In this document: positions 10,986 to 24,535 of the stretch, piece by piece
Numbering within the stretch: the stretch's first letter is position 1
Layout of the letters: each line of letters starts with the position of its first letter
DNA from: Limnephilus marmoratus
Taxonomy: Eukaryota; Arthropoda; Insecta; Trichoptera; Limnephilidae
Reading direction: 5' to 3'
DNA length: 64,000 bases
Assembly (NCBI GenBank): GCA_917880885.1
Contig: OU862917.1
Location: 30,926,104 to 30,990,103, forward strand
The notes under the pieces: generated by a model
What the model saw: the letters and a program-made list of their open reading frames with translations, nothing else
Databases searched by the model: none
Told to the model about the DNA's origin: nothing
Translations under genes and position numbers: made by a program

Positions 10986-12750
10986 TTGATTAAGATCCTA
11001 CGGACCTCATCTAAAAGCACGAAATGTTTCGAAAGGGGAACTGTTCAAAACTATTGAAAAAAAATTCGAATGAACCTTAAAAAATCTGATGACGTAGTGT
11101 AATAAACTTTTTTTAAAGGAAAATAAAATAAGCTTGTTATTGGCTAGTTTATTGGGCGTAAAATGTATATTTATAAAATGTTTGTTTAGAACTAAAGAAC
11201 ACATCTGTTGGTGGTTAGCGTAATAGAAAACAGGTGTGCCATCCTGAGATCATGATTTGAGACAAACATTAAGAGGGCATTACCAGAGAAAACCAAAAAT
11301 ATGTCATTTTCAAATCAGATGTTAGACGTATTGACTCTTTTCCACAAAAAAATATAAATGGATTTCGAAAGATTGTTATTTTATCTAGCATTCGCATGTA
11401 ATAAATTTTGAGAACATTTTTTAATTTTTAGTATAATAAGGTTATTCCATAGGTCGTTGGCAGATTTGTTAAATTTTCAAAAAAGATTTTGTATTATTAT
11501 ACCACACCCATTTCAAATCATACAATCATGCAGTAAAAAAAATCAATGCATTATCTAGGTATCGCATGTTTTAGAATTTTAATTTTAGTTTCAATAAAAT
11601 CATTAAAAAATATGTACGTACATGTGTTTCTTGACGAAAATTGGTCCATTTGTGTATTTATTTGCGCACTTACAAACTAATATATTTCAGATTTTTTTAA
11701 CATTCTTATTAAATTTAGACATTATTGAAAAATGATGAATACTTATAATCAAAAAATAATTACAAAAAGTACATTATTTTAATAGTTTTATCATCACGCC
11801 TTTCAGCATTTTTGGATGAAGGTATAAATTAATGCTAATTTGGATTGAAATAAATTCGATATTGAGTTATAAAAGCTGGTACGGAGAATAGTTAATCTTT
11901 CTCATTGTAACCGCCCTGCACGATCGTAAGAACAGCTTTCGACGAAATGCGGATTTTCGTCCGCTGGCTGGTTAAACGCTCTTAAGTTTAAAAAATGTTT
12001 TATAATTAATTCAGCAGAATTTTTGAAATTATCTTAAATAATGATGTAAAACAAACACAAACTGAAATTGTTTTTATTTCCTAAATTGAAATATTTCATT
12101 TCGCTCAAGTATATTTTAGCCCCCCCAAAATAATACAGTTAAGACGACCAACTGGCATTGTGTGTATTGGTGCATGAATGTGAAAATTGTGAAGTTTTTG
12201 CGAAACGTTAGTGAGAGATAGCCTTTTGTCAAATTTGAAAATTCAGAATATTGTTTACAGTTATTCGAAAAGTTTTACAGTTTTGTAATTATATTACTAG
12301 CGCAGACCCGTGAAAAATTACGGGATATTATAATAGTAGAATTTTGTGAAGCTGAAAGTATTAGATACGATTTAAGCCTACCTGCTTATCAGTTTCAGTT
12401 TGTAAATTTAAAGCGAAAATTTTAAAATTAATTACATTATTTTCGTTACACGGGAATATCCGAAATATTTCAGAAACCATAAAAGAAATTAGTGTAAACC
12501 GAACTTTTTTCAATTTCATTGGAATTTTTCTTTTCTGAATTCGAAAAAAATAATAACACTCGCTATACAAAAGCAATGCATCTCTGTGAGTGCGGTGTTC
12601 GAAACTCTCACTGCGATATTTTATTGTAAGATTACTTTTGTACGAGGTGTATTGAGGGTTGTTTTGAATCATTTTGGTATTCGAGAGTAAAAATAAGTTC
12701 CACATTTTAATTTAAATAAAAGTGAAACTTTTATTCCACATATTCCATAA
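10986..12750. other. AT-rich intergenic DNA, no gene seen
   Basis: Composition is uniformly AT-rich. The only long frame (114 codons, minus, 12361-12705) is Phe/Asn/Lys-rich without any motif and is probably chance. The sequence runs up to the A of the Helitron insertion site at 12750. Confidence 0.3.
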
Positions 12751-13523
12751 TCTTCTTCTTATATATAAAAATCTCGTGTCACGGTGTTGGTAGTCGCGCT
12801 CCTCCGACTCGCGCTCCGCCGGCTTGACCGATTTTTATGAAATTTTTTATGTATATTTGGTAGGTATGAGACCAGGTTTTAAAGTATATTTCATACCGCT
12901 AGGTGATTAGGGTGTCCCTAATCAGAAAAAAAATCTATTTATTTGACAGTTTTTTTTTATTTTTTTTTTATTTGGCATCAAAAAATACCTATAACCCCAA
13001 ATTTTAACCCTCCTACCCCCACCCTACCATTTTTTAATCGCGATTTTAGTATTTTTGTATGAACAATTTTATCCGCCTTTCGTATTTCAAACAGAACGAA
13101 ATTATTTATGTTGTTGAATGACAGATGGCGCTACGTCTACCTCATCGAACTTACATCCACATATGCGCAAGACATTCACGAGAAGCGTCGCGTCATTTTG
13201 ATATTTCATTCGGCATCATGTTCTCGCGTGAGCAAACCATCGAGCTTATTGATGTTGGCTAAAGACGGACTGACAAAAAATATCGTACACTCAATTGCTC
13301 TTCGAAATTCATATTGATTTTTTTTATTTCATTTTCCTACTTTAGTTGGTGTTTTTTTTGTTTTCATCGGCGGTCATCGTCTACAGCGCTCCATTCCTCT
13401 TCCTGTCATAGATCCCATCCCCAATCCCCACACACTTACAATACATTTGTTATTTTTTATTTAACAACCAAAATATTCATTAGAAATAATTTATGGTAGA
13501 ACAACGTTTGTCGGGTCAGCTAG
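12751..13523 (+). mobile_element. Non-autonomous Helitron
   Basis: It begins TCTTCTTCTTATATATAAAA and continues with a CTCGTGTCACGGTGTTGG block, and ends GTCGGGTCAGCTAG. TC at the 5' end, CTAG at the 3' end and insertion between host A (12750) and T (13524) without target duplication are the Helitron hallmarks. The start is closely similar to the minus-strand start of the element at 62.16-62.70 kb. At 773 bp it lacks Rep/helicase and depends on an autonomous relative. Two short frames of about 60-70 codons inside are not recognisable. Confidence 0.8.
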
Positions 13524-14438
13524 TATTATTATATTAATTAAAAAAAACAGCTTATTTATAAACACAGAGAAATCGATAACTTTACCATAAAGGATCGGTA
13601 GGCGTAACTTCCGACGATTTTATATCGATATCCCGAGCGCAGTTTCGCTGTTGACAGCCGAATCGATATTGACATGGAATAAATTAGAAATCGTTATACG
13701 CTGCCAACACTGGAGGTGTTTCTTCTATGAATTGATATTCCGAAATTTTTACCATTCCAAAAAATTACATAAAAATATTAATAAATTGTAAATTTTTAAT
13801 TGAAATACTAAACTAAACATGCAGTGGCAGTACGTATTTACTTTTCGATACTAAAAGAGTTACTTAGATAATGAGGTCTTTAGTCGTTTTGAATCACTTT
13901 CCATTCTTCTAGATCGAACGGAATAAATTGATCGCATCTTAGATGAGCTAATTAAGTTCGCGGATCGTCCATACGATATTTGTTTCCATATTTCTTTCCA
14001 TTCTGAGAGCTTCGTTAGTTCACCTCCATTCGTTAATAAACCAGCTGTTTTGCATAACGTATTGACATGGGGTTTTATCGACCGTCCGTGCTAGACCTGC
14101 TGTGTAAATTATAAATTAATAAAAATACTTTTGAATATATAAAATAAAATTATAAAATTAAAATTAAAATAGAGTTCAACAAATTAAACTTGATAACAAT
14201 AAATAAGTTCCATGTTAATGGCATATTTTCGCATTTGAAAGCTTATCTGACAGTATTAATACCTTAGCGACTGTACGGTTGAAATTAAAGAATCCGACTC
14301 CGAGTACAACTCTGACGCCGCGCAATATGGAAACCGTTTGTGAACGTGAAGTTTGTGATTAAGCAACTATCGTAATACAGCCCAATTAAAGCAAGTAGCT
14401 AATAATGCCAATAATGCCAAAAACGTTTTTGACTGCTA
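13524..14438. other. Intergenic DNA, no gene seen
   Basis: AT-rich, with a block around 13560-13700 containing several TATCGAT-type words. No coding or repeat match found inside the window. Confidence 0.3.
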
Positions 14439-15045
14439 CAGGGTGGCCACAAAAAAACGGATTTTAAAATTCCCTGATAATTCCAGGTTTTCCAGCGCGG
14501 TTTCTACATTTTTCCCTGATATGTTTAATTTGATATGAAAGGGATATCGTTCGTTAGATAAATAATAAAGGGAATTCCGTCATCTATAGCATTTATTATT
14601 TCTTTGCATCACAATAATCTATTAAAAACAAAATACACTTGTTACAAATTTATGATATTTCACCTGAAGACATTTTTCAAGCTTTTGAAACGTTAGATAG
14701 AGATATAATCGTTAAAAAACTATCTTAAAATGGAATAAAAGGAAAGGCATTGAAACGGTTCAAGGATTATTTAACTGAGACAATCTCCGAACCAATGAAG
14801 ATTACATTGGGAGTACCACAAGGGTCTGTTCTCGGACCTATTCTTTTTATAATGTACATTAATGATATGGTAAAAGTATATATGGTAAAAGTGCAAGTGT
14901 AAATATGCAGACGACTAGACGATTTATTTTTGGAATTCCCTGATATTCTAAAAAAACTTTGAAATTCCCTGACATTTCCCTGATAATTCCAGGTTCGGTA
15001 AAATTCCCTGATAATTTCAGGTTTTTCAGGTCCGTGGCCACCCTG
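14439..15045. mobile_element. TIR element (CAGGGTGGCCAC ends) carrying an RT fragment
   Basis: Perfect 12-bp terminal inverted repeats (CAGGGTGGCCAC at 14439-14450; complement at 15034-15045) are flanked by TGCTA on both sides (14434-14438 and 15046-15050), a likely 5-bp target duplication. Subterminal blocks repeat AATTCCCTGATAATTCC in both orientations. No transposase is present. The centre (14678-14917) is an RT fragment, so a LINE piece was inserted in or captured by the element. Superfamily not assigned. Confidence 0.7.
14678..14917 (+). pseudogene. LINE reverse transcriptase core, fragment
   Basis: Translating from 14678 gives QAFETLDRDII (motif A region), then after one in-frame stop a segment ending in [20 protein letters not shown], the canonical motif B of non-LTR retrotransposon RTs, which lines the template-primer site. 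A further YADD box, the catalytic metal-binding motif, is at 14904-14915 in a shifted frame and is followed directly by a stop. A deletion has removed most residues normally lying between motifs A and C. This is a dead, compressed fragment of about 80 residues out of a normal polymerase domain of several hundred. The family resembles the CR1/Jockey group but is not assigned. Confidence 0.85.
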
Positions 15046-15050
15046 TGCTA

Positions 15051-16389
15051 GTACACTGTAACATAGTATTCAAAGTAGTTTATATTTTGATACATTACGT
15101 CGTTTCTCAAGAAAACGTCGCCGTGTTTATGTGTGTTACACGAGCACAAAATAAGACGAGAAAAGAGCGTCGCTTCGTCGACACAATACAATACAGAGGG
15201 TATCGAATCTCCTCGTCTCCACGTATTGTTATGAAAATGTTGTATTTGGGCACACAAAGCAACTCTTTTAAAACCTCAAGTGCGCAATGTATTATTCATG
15301 TAACCGGTTGACCTTACATGGACGGAAATACGAACAGGCTTAGAATCTAACTACCCATTTTGAGAGGATGCAAATGGGCCAAAAATATCTACTGACAATG
15401 TAGTTTTTTTTAAATACATCTACTGAAGTTCACTTTTGTTTTCTTGATTGAATGAATGAAGCGGAATCTTGGAAATGAAAATTAACCCACTTCCCGATAT
15501 CCGATCGAGCTGACATTCGTTAGATAGACTCGTTGTCGATGACAATGCATTATATCAAGTTTTAGCGGCAATCACGCACATACACGCGGACATAAATGCA
15601 TTTTCCGTAAATTGCAAGAGTTTAAAGCATTTAACATACGAAAAAAATGTCTGTTTTACCAACTTCGGATTTGGCCCGGGGCGTGATTCCGATTGCTGCG
15701 CAGGAAGGTTCAAACCTCAGTCAAACCAAAAAAAAGTTATAAAGGACAATTGAAAATTGAGAAAAAAAACTTTGTTATTTACCTACGTTAATAAGTCGAA
15801 CGAAAGAGGAACTCAAAATTGCTTTTTAAATATTTTTCCTGATGATTTTGTTATCCCGGCTGATTTTGTTTTATACATTTTTTACGTCTTGAATTCGGTT
15901 TTGAATGGTTAAATGCTCCTTACGATTTTAAATCAGATGACGTCACAATAGTTGTAAATCTCTCCAAATTATTGCGCAATAGCTCGGAAAACGTATTGAA
16001 TGACGTCATCGGCATTTTGCTCGATTTATTGTTAATACAGCATTAATAAATTAAAAACCGAAATTGAAAAATTTAGGTAAGCGTATTAAAAAACGAAATT
16101 ATTCGTTATGAAATTAATGAACCAAATGATTAAAAAAATGTATTGTTTTATTGTAAAGTGAATGTGCTTATTTTCTAGTTAAACATGAAAAGGCGCAATT
16201 TACCATTTCCTGGAATTCAAAAAAATAAAAAAATAAAGTACGGAGCTTATTGTTTTCCGGGTTGAACTTCCTCCTTTTACGTACAGCATTGCCTGTGTTA
16301 TTAGGGCAAATCGGTGGAATAATTGTAGGTTTCTTTATTAGTGTATAATATTTAGTTCTGAAGTATTTATTTATTTAATACATGAATTA
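15051..16389. other. Intergenic DNA, no gene seen
   Basis: Two overlapping frames of 69 and 88 codons at 15045-15311 lie on opposite strands and show no motif. Positions 15930-16010 contain GATGACGTCA-type and TGACGTCATC words (CRE-like palindromes), which could be chance. Confidence 0.3.
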
Positions 16390-16520
16390 TCGAAAGTACA
16401 TATAGTTTTTTTTGTGATATTTCACCCTCCATGCTAGGGATGACCCTGTATTATGGCGGGTGAAGTTTACAGTTTGTGGATATACATTCACTAGTATAGG
16501 TTGAAGTTTTTCACTAATTG

Positions 16521-16930
16521 ATATTATGCACACAAATTCTTCTACAGTAAGAGAGTTTATGTAGTTATATTGGATTACAAGAATAAGGCGAAGAAGTTAA
16601 AGAATATTTGAAAAGATAAGTTATTATTAGTATATTAAGGAATTATTGATATATATAGTTCACAGGAATCAGTCTTATACATATAATGCTGCTTAGATAG
16701 TAAATAAAGATATATTATGTTTTGCCTGCTCTTAATACTATGCACACAGATCTTCTATAATAAGAAAATGATATACTTATAGTTAGATTGGGTTACAAGA
16801 AGATGGAGAAGTTAGAGAATTATTAGAAAATGAAAAATTTGAGAAGTTGTTAGCTATAGTTCACACTAATTAATCTTGAACATACAATGCCGCTAATTTA
16901 GAAAATAGAGATATATTATGTTTTGTCTGA
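16521..16930. repeat. About 205-bp tandem duplication in a LINE 3' UTR
   Basis: Units of about 205 bp (16521-16731 and 16732-16930) share ATGCACACA, TTCTTCTA, GGTTACAAGAA, TAGTTCACA and AGATATATTATGTTTTG in the same order, at clearly reduced identity. Confidence 0.7.
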
Positions 16931-17037
16931 AAGGTGATTAAATTGATAGAGTGTAGAGTGAATGGGTGTTAAAATTGTAATGTATTCCATGTGTAAGGAT
17001 CCATTTCGTTATTTGTTTTTAAAGGAATGGAGTTGAC

Positions 17038-17735
17038 TCAACGTTTTAGGTTTTCAGGGATAAGGTTAAAGATTTTAGGAGCTAGGAAGAAAAATTGTCT
17101 TTGAGCTGACGTGGTGTGTAGTGTAGGTACATTGTAGTGTCTGTTGGTTATTGTTCTGGTGGTGTAGTTGTGTTGTAAGAGAGTTTTGTTTTTGTACTTG
17201 AACAGGAAATGTATTAGCATAAATTTTAGATGGAGTTGCCGTATGTCTAAGACGTTATATTCGATGAGGATTCGTTTAGAGGGGTATCTTGTCGGTCGCT
17301 TGTTAATGACACGTATTACCATTTTTTGGGCAGAGATTCGATGATAGATTGTGCACAGCCACCCCAAGTTATAATGCCGTATGCTAGTAGGGATTGGCAG
17401 AGAGCGTAGTAAACAGTTTTAAGAGTTGAGGTAGTAAGGATATTTCTTAGGGTTCGAAAGACATAAGAGAGTTTGCGGATGCGTGGGGTTAGACTGGCCA
17501 AGTGATGATCCCAACGAAGGTGTTGATCAATGATGACTCCCAGATATTTTATGTGGGTGGCGTGTTCCAAGTTTGGGCAATTACAGGAAGTGCAAGTTCT
17601 TAGACAGGAGTGAATTATTATCTTCTGATTGTTGGTAGGTTGGGTTGCAGCAGAAAGACTGAAGGTTAAGAATTTTGTTTTTCCAGCATTAAGGGTTAGG
17701 AGATTATCATCTAACCATTTCTTTATCTGGCGCAT
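17038..17735 (-). pseudogene. LINE RT C-terminal domain, frameshifted
   Basis: Two overlapping frames (17735-17316 and 17367-17038) together cover the part of a LINE RT after the catalytic palm. The first holds WLDDNLLTLNAGKTKFLTFS and YLGVIIDQHLRWDHH, then the thumb segment ending LAYGIITWGGCAQSII. A shift near 17335 moves the rest (YNVLDIRQLHLKF, TSAQRQFFFLAPKIFN) to the next frame. The same blocks occur in the same order in the intact 280-residue frame at 45.95-46.79 kb, so the two elements are related. The tail stops earlier than in that copy. The sequence is inactive; the polymerase active site lies in the missing 5' part. Confidence 0.85.
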
Positions 17736-17768
17736 GTCGTTTTGAGCTATGTCGAATGCTCCTTTCCA

Positions 17769-18820
17769 GGTTTTGATTTATAAATCATTTATAAATCATT
17801 CAATATAACTAAATGATTGAAAAAAAGTATAAATACACAACCTTGTGTACTTAAAATCGTTTGAAGTTTTCCGTTTTCCTCAGTACACAAGATCTCATCG
17901 AAACAAACGTTAAATCGTCCTTTATTTTATAGCTTGAATTCTACTCAATCACAATTCAGCTTCGAGACAATTCGGTTCAAAATCTATAAACGAACATCGA
18001 GAAAGGGAAGACTTACATATAAAATACTTAGATTTGTGGGAGTTAGTACTTTCGGCAATGGTGGTACGAGAAGTCCTTAAGAAAACACAATGTTCGGAGA
18101 TCGCTTTTCGTATTTCTCGGAGGTTTCTTTTCCAAAGAAGTTACAGCAAAACGGAATATTCGTGGAGCAACTTTACCGATAACGCTTAAATCGAAACTAT
18201 CGAGTTTAAAATGTAAGAGAACAATCTAGAATAGAAAATAAAGCGGTGTAGAAATGCAACCAGAAACTTAAATGTGGGATTTGAAAAAGCTCTTAAATTT
18301 ATTCGCACATCTATTTAAAAAAAATATATTTTCCCTTAGTATAAATGACTCGTCTTATTCAGAATTCAATTTTATACTATATTCGTTGAATTAAAATTAT
18401 TCGAATCCTTACATATCAATCTGTCTCTTGACGAATCAAATTTAGGGAGATCAAATCGTTGTACCGCCCAACATAAAATAATGTTGCTTTTTGTTTCCCA
18501 AAATACACGCATTAAAGAATATATTATACATTCATATTAAAATATATTTCAGTATTAAATAACACGTGTTCACAATTATGTCCTCTGCGTGCGAACTATA
18601 ACTAAATTTCTTTAAATAGACAATAAACAGTTGTAAGTATGGTCCTGTATACATTCACTCCCAGGTAAGTACGATTCTGTATACATTTATAGGCAGCATC
18701 GCGTTCATTGGTCAAAATATTGTACATATATTTTCGTATCAGTGATCAATGAACCGGTGGATGCAATTTTTAACCATAAGTTGTATTTAATTGTTTTTCT
18801 AGATTTTAGAAATATATTTA
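17769..18820. other. AT-rich intergenic DNA, no gene seen
   Basis: No motif-bearing frame and no recognised repeat. It ends at a short LINE-tail-like segment. Confidence 0.3.
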
Positions 18821-18875
18821 TAAGTTTGTACAGCGCCCTTGAGGTGATAAATCATCAAAATATTATTATTATTGA
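18821..18875 (+). mobile_element. LINE 3' tail scrap with ATT repeats
   Basis: TTTGTACAGCGCCCTTGAGG followed shortly by ATTATTATTATT matches the better preserved LINE 3' end at 51.24-51.33 kb (TTTGTACAGCGCTCTTGAGG). Confidence 0.5.
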
Positions 18876-19029
18876 TGCATTATTTCGAATGCCAGGTGAT
18901 AATGAAGAGATACCGGAATACCAAGCAAAATCTCTGCATATCTACTTACAGTTTTATCGCTTTTACAAAAGACTTTCATTCGACACAAATAAGATTGCTA
19001 ACAAGGAAAAAAGAAAGCATCCAGAAATC

Positions 19030-19530
<501 letters not shown>

Positions 19531-20798
19531 AACTTTATTCATCAACTTACCAGGCCATCCAACTTTATAACAAAATTCCCATTGAAATTACCCAGATTGA
19601 AAATATATGTTTAAATTTTAAAAGGATATAAGAAAGTACGTCCACCTCAAATATTGATTGAAAACAGTTAAATTAAAAATACTGAAGATTATAAAACGTT
19701 TGTCAAAAATCGGTGATGATGTGAGCTTACTCAAGATTAATAAATAAATAAAATAAACCAATTCAGACGCACTTTTATTACACTCTTTATTTTCGACGCG
19801 AGATCTCTTTGAAATTTTAAACACAATATCTATACGCAAAGGAGAGCGGAAAATGAGACTGGAACACGATTACAAGAGAGAAAATTACATATGAAATGAA
19901 AGCGATAATATGCAATTCACAAACAAAAAACCTTTTTGAGGGTATTTTACACACTTTATACGAATGTATGCTATAATTTGAGAGCTTTGCGCAATAAAAA
20001 CAAACGCTTACGTATTCTAGAGGTAGAGATACATAACGTTCACAAAGAGTGTATATTAAAAAATATTATCCTACAAAAAGTAAAGTTTAGAACGAAAAAA
20101 TGAAGTTAAATATTGTTACATTATGAGTCATGTGGAATATTTTATTCAGGACATAGCAGTTATATTATAGACCGCAAGAGCAGAAACTTATTCAAGCAAT
20201 TCTCGCCCTTCCTGAATGCTGAGAATTTATGTCGGGTCCTAACCTTTTCACGTGTCACGAGAAGAAAAAAAATCACCACGCCACCTGCTCATTGTTGTAT
20301 GATTCATCGTCATTGGACCAAATAAAACATTGAACTCTACCAAAGAACCATTCGCTTGCGAGTTTTACTTATTTCACGGAAAAATAATATATATTTTCGA
20401 TGTTTATTTATATTGAAATGTTTATACTTACCTAACCCAATAAAACATGTGGGAAGATCCGGCTTTAAGATATTTTTATGTTGTGGTTGATCGAACATAC
20501 CTGAAAGAAAATAATCTTAAATTAGTTTTCTGCTGGCCTTGGCGCAACTCAATAAAAAGGAAACCCAATTGGAATACACCCCAGAGTCAAACCTCCTCCA
20601 TATTATAGAATCATAAATGCATTGAACGTACGAACGTAGTGTACATCGTAAGTGCATTGATAAAATATTTGTATTATTTCTTCCCCTCTTCATTTTTTTA
20701 ATACTTTTTCCTTTCTTTCTTTTTCTTAATTTTATTTATTTTGCATCTTTTATCTCTTCTCTTTCATTGCTTTATTTACTTTCTAAGCGTGCCATTAT
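19531..20798. other. Intergenic DNA, no gene seen
   Basis: AT-rich with no recognisable coding or repeat content except the onset of a pyrimidine-rich zone at about 20680. Confidence 0.3.
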
Positions 20799-21403
20799 AT
20801 CTTTTATTTATTTTCATTCATTTCTTTATTTAAACTATCTTTATCCTCTTTTCTCTCTTCTTTAATTTCTTTATTCTCTTTATTTTCACCCTTTTTTTCT
20901 ATTTTTCTTTCTTTTCGTTCAATCTTTTCTTTTTCTGTTACTTTTCTTTCATGGTTTTTAATTTTCTATTTTTTTTTTCCCGTTCCTTCACAGTTTTACT
21001 CTCGTATCTCCTACATAACATGTATATTATATTATAATGACAGGAATTTTCATTTTAAAGATTTAAGAATTATTACGGATACAGTGGGCACATATCTTTT
21101 ACTTATTTTCATTCATTTCTTTATTCCAACTACCTTCTTCCTCTTTTCTCTTTTCTTTCTTTCTTTTCTTTATTTTCACTCTTTTCTTTCATTTCATTGT
21201 ATATTTTCTATTACATCTTTTCTTTTTCTTTACTTTCTTTCATCTTTTTTGATTTTCCATTTTTCATTTCCCGTACCCCTACGTTTTTTTTTCGAAAATG
21301 AAATTTACTCCCATATCTCCTTCACAACATGTATATAATATTATAAAATTACAGTAATTTTCACTGTAAATATTTGATAATTATTAAAGATGTAGTGGAC
21401 ACG
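20680..21403. repeat. Pyrimidine-rich zone with about 295-bp tandem duplication
   Basis: Two successive units (about 20799-21093 and 21094-21403) share ATCTTTTA.TTATTTTCATTCATTTCTTTATT starts, TTTTCATTTCCCGT-type middles, CTCnnATCTCCTnCACAACATGTATAT and AGTGGnCAC ends. Identity is moderate and the T/C-rich part is full of small indels. The 84-residue Phe/Leu/Ser frame here comes from the low-complexity sequence. Confidence 0.7.
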
Positions 21404-24400
21404 ATGCCGAGGTACAGATTAAATAATAACAATTCTTAGAATTCAGAAACGTGAAAACATAAAAAGATAATTTCGTTAGCAATTAAAACAACAAAGTCAA
21501 TAGCGTTTATAGTTTTCATGAACATAAACTTCCAAAATGAACACGAATGTTAACTTCAAAATATAGCAATAATCTGCGCCAATCTTCATGTACCTACCTA
21601 CCATCTTTATGACCAGGGGATCATACGAGACCTATTTTCAGCGCCATTTATGAGCTATTTCAAAATCGTAAACTATTAAAAGCCAAACATTAATATGTAT
21701 TTACATAATACCGGGATATGGCGTCATGCTCTGGACTTGTGAATTTGATTATAATGTTACGTGTACTTTTTTTTGTTGATTTTAATATCTCAGACGTTTT
21801 GTACACATAAATTCCTAAGTACAATGTGAAAATCTAAATGGACAACGAAACGACGCAGAAAATATATAGGAGCATTATTTCAATTAATTGACAGACTGCT
21901 TGGAATGCAATGTCCATCTGTTCCCAAGATACTTCCTTCGGTCTCATTTGAACTTTTACTTTGCTATCATTAATTAAGGATGTAAATTAAGTCATCAAGA
22001 AATTATGAACGTCGGCAGTTGTGTTGTTTCAGTGTTTTATTAATAAATTGCAATTATAGGAAGCTTAAAAATCATAGCAGTTCCATGTTCCAAGTTCCAC
22101 GCCGTGATTCCAGTATGCAATTCGTTGATTCGTCCACAAGCACCATAGACTTAAGAAAACAATAGACCAGCTCATGGGGGCAAGGGTAGCAAACCAAGTT
22201 GCGCGGAGCGGGGAGGGGGCGTGACCATCTCCCTTTTGCAAAATGTCAATAAATGAATCTGTCAGTATACAGGCAATTTGCATTATCCTATCAGTTTCTA
22301 GGTTTCGAAAATATAATCTGCTTATGAATAAACAGTCCTTTTTATAATGGCGCGCAAATAGCTGACTGCGCAAAATCCTTAACTGCAAATCACAAACTGG
22401 GCTAAAATAAAAGTTCGGACTTGTTTCCAAAATCGAATGTTGTGTTACGCTTTACAGATGAACACTTTTACAAATGTGTTATAATTTACTCAATTCACTC
22501 ATATTACGCTATTTGAAGACGGCTAGGTTAAAAATGAAAATTATACACTGCGCAGAAAAGTTCAACAACGATTGCGCTGCAAACTGAAAACTTTCTTGCA
22601 AACTTTAGTTTTTTAGTCAATTACACATTACATTTTTCTGCTTTTCAAACTCTTCACAGAGTTTGACTCATGATTGAGATCCTGGGAATCGAATACTCGT
22701 GTGAATATCTTCTTATGACGTACGCGACTTGAATTTCCCCCCGAAATGGTTGTACAAATTTGTACACAAAAAGTGATAAATGCTTTATAAATAAGATATA
22801 TTTATTTTTTAATAAAATGTACATTTTAACGTAGTTCTCAGCTCAATTTTAAAGTAATTTGATGGCAAAATTTCTCAAAGAGAGGCTGGTGAAGATTGGT
22901 TTGCATATTAACCTATCGACATGGAACAAATTTCAAATCCATGTACGCACCATTGCCTAAATCGCTGTACTTCTCAATTACCCAACCTCGATCAAACTAC
23001 AAGAGGAATCCATTTCGATTAGGTACTGTACTCGAATGAACATCACTACAGTATTAATATAAGGGCTCGGGGGCACGGGGTGTGAAATTAATTGGCGTGC
23101 CTGCGCAGGGCACGCGGAAAGCCTGGGCGGAAATCACAGGCAGTTACGCCACTGAGAAAACACGGGGAATTACCCCATAGCGGAATCACAGCTCGAATCT
23201 ATGGCGGTATTAGGTGAAAACACCGCGTCGACACTAATCACTACATATTATCGTAACCAGTGGCGATATTCTAAACAGCGGAAAGAGCAGTACCTAATGC
23301 GAGAGTTCAAATTTATAACTTAACGCTTCCCCGGTACGTAAAATTATCGGTTTGCTGTGCAATGCGGACATTTTGGAGTAATAAGGTGGCTTTGAAATCA
23401 GATACAGATAGTCGAATCATCAACGTGTTTAATACTTTGAAATTGATACTTGTCGAAATAAGCTACTTTGCAACCAGATTAATATCATTTTTTCTTTAAG
23501 TCACGTCTATACAATTGCGTCTATCGCTATATTATACAAGCGAAGACATCTGCCTATCAAAACGCGCCAATCAACACAGAGACCATCGACATTTTCAATG
23601 TCACTTACAGACAGTTCAGTAACTATCTTTTGACGCATGTCACAAAATAGTAAAACTGTCCGTGACCTTTTTATACTTACATATACATCAAGATTGTAAT
23701 CTTCTCCGTATATTTTGATGAATAACCCCTTTTCGGAGAACATGAAGAAAATAATAAATAAATATAAAATATCAACGATAGAGCGTTGAAAAAGAAAAAA
23801 GGAGTTTTAGATAGATTTATTATTAAAACAGAAAAATATTGATGACAGTATTTTCCTTCATTAAAAATTTATCATCAATATGAGATTCCAGCATTATTTT
23901 TATATACAACGTTTTGTAAATATTTAATAAAGGTAAATATAGTGCGATTTAAGCATCTTGTGTAACATAAAATAAGTGATATCTTTACACGCTTTCTGTG
24001 CGCTTAGATCTTTTAAACTACGCAACGAATTTTCATGCAGTTTTCAACATTAGATAGAGTGATTCAAGAGGATGTATAATACATGCATATTATAGGAGAG
24101 AAAAGCCGAGAAATTCAAAGACTCAATTCAGGCAGCGGGGCTGGAAAGCGGGCGGTGTGGATTTGATATGTATGCAAATTAAAAGATGGCGTTGGTTATA
24201 AAGGTCGGGTAATGGCGTTGTGTTTCGTTAGCCTCAGCAACGTGTGGCCGGGTCGCGTATTTACAAAACCTATACCGATTCAGTAGCGGTAACGACAATT
24301 TACATTTTAAATATACCTCTATATTGGTTATTTTTTATCACATTGCTAAAACAAAAATTGTTCTAAAATCTAGATAAAATAATCTTTCTGATGTGTATAT

Positions 24401-24535
24401 TAGAAATTAATAATTTTATTTCTAAATATTTAAATTTTGATATTGAAAATTTAAAGCGACTGAAACGCGGTAGGGATTGTAAATACGCGGCCGGGTCTGC
24501 TATATAGTATAATATATTTTGAAGTACTTTTCTTA
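21404..24535. other. Intergenic DNA with two GC-richer islands, no gene assigned
   Basis: No domain-bearing frame. The 121-codon minus-strand frame at 22065-22430 spans a GC-rich patch at 22170-22230 and shows no known motif; I do not call it a gene. A second island at 23060-23240 and a third at 24120-24250 differ in composition from the AT-rich background and may be old repeats or regulatory DNA. Confidence 0.3.

Larger units (their letters stand above)
16390..17768 (-). mobile_element. 5'-truncated LINE (family L-B)
   Basis: The minus strand runs from an RT C-terminus (17735 down to 17038) into a 3' UTR of about 640 bp ending near 16390 with the GGnTnATCCCTAGCATGG block, which is also seen at the 3' ends near 45.5 and 50.5 kb. 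The UTR contains a tandem duplication of about 200 bp. The 5' edge lies at about 17768. Confidence 0.75.

Noticed and set aside
22065..22430. 121-codon minus-strand frame
   Set aside because: Longest motif-free frame outside repeats, but no domain, no splice or promoter context and an irregular composition; chance is not excluded.
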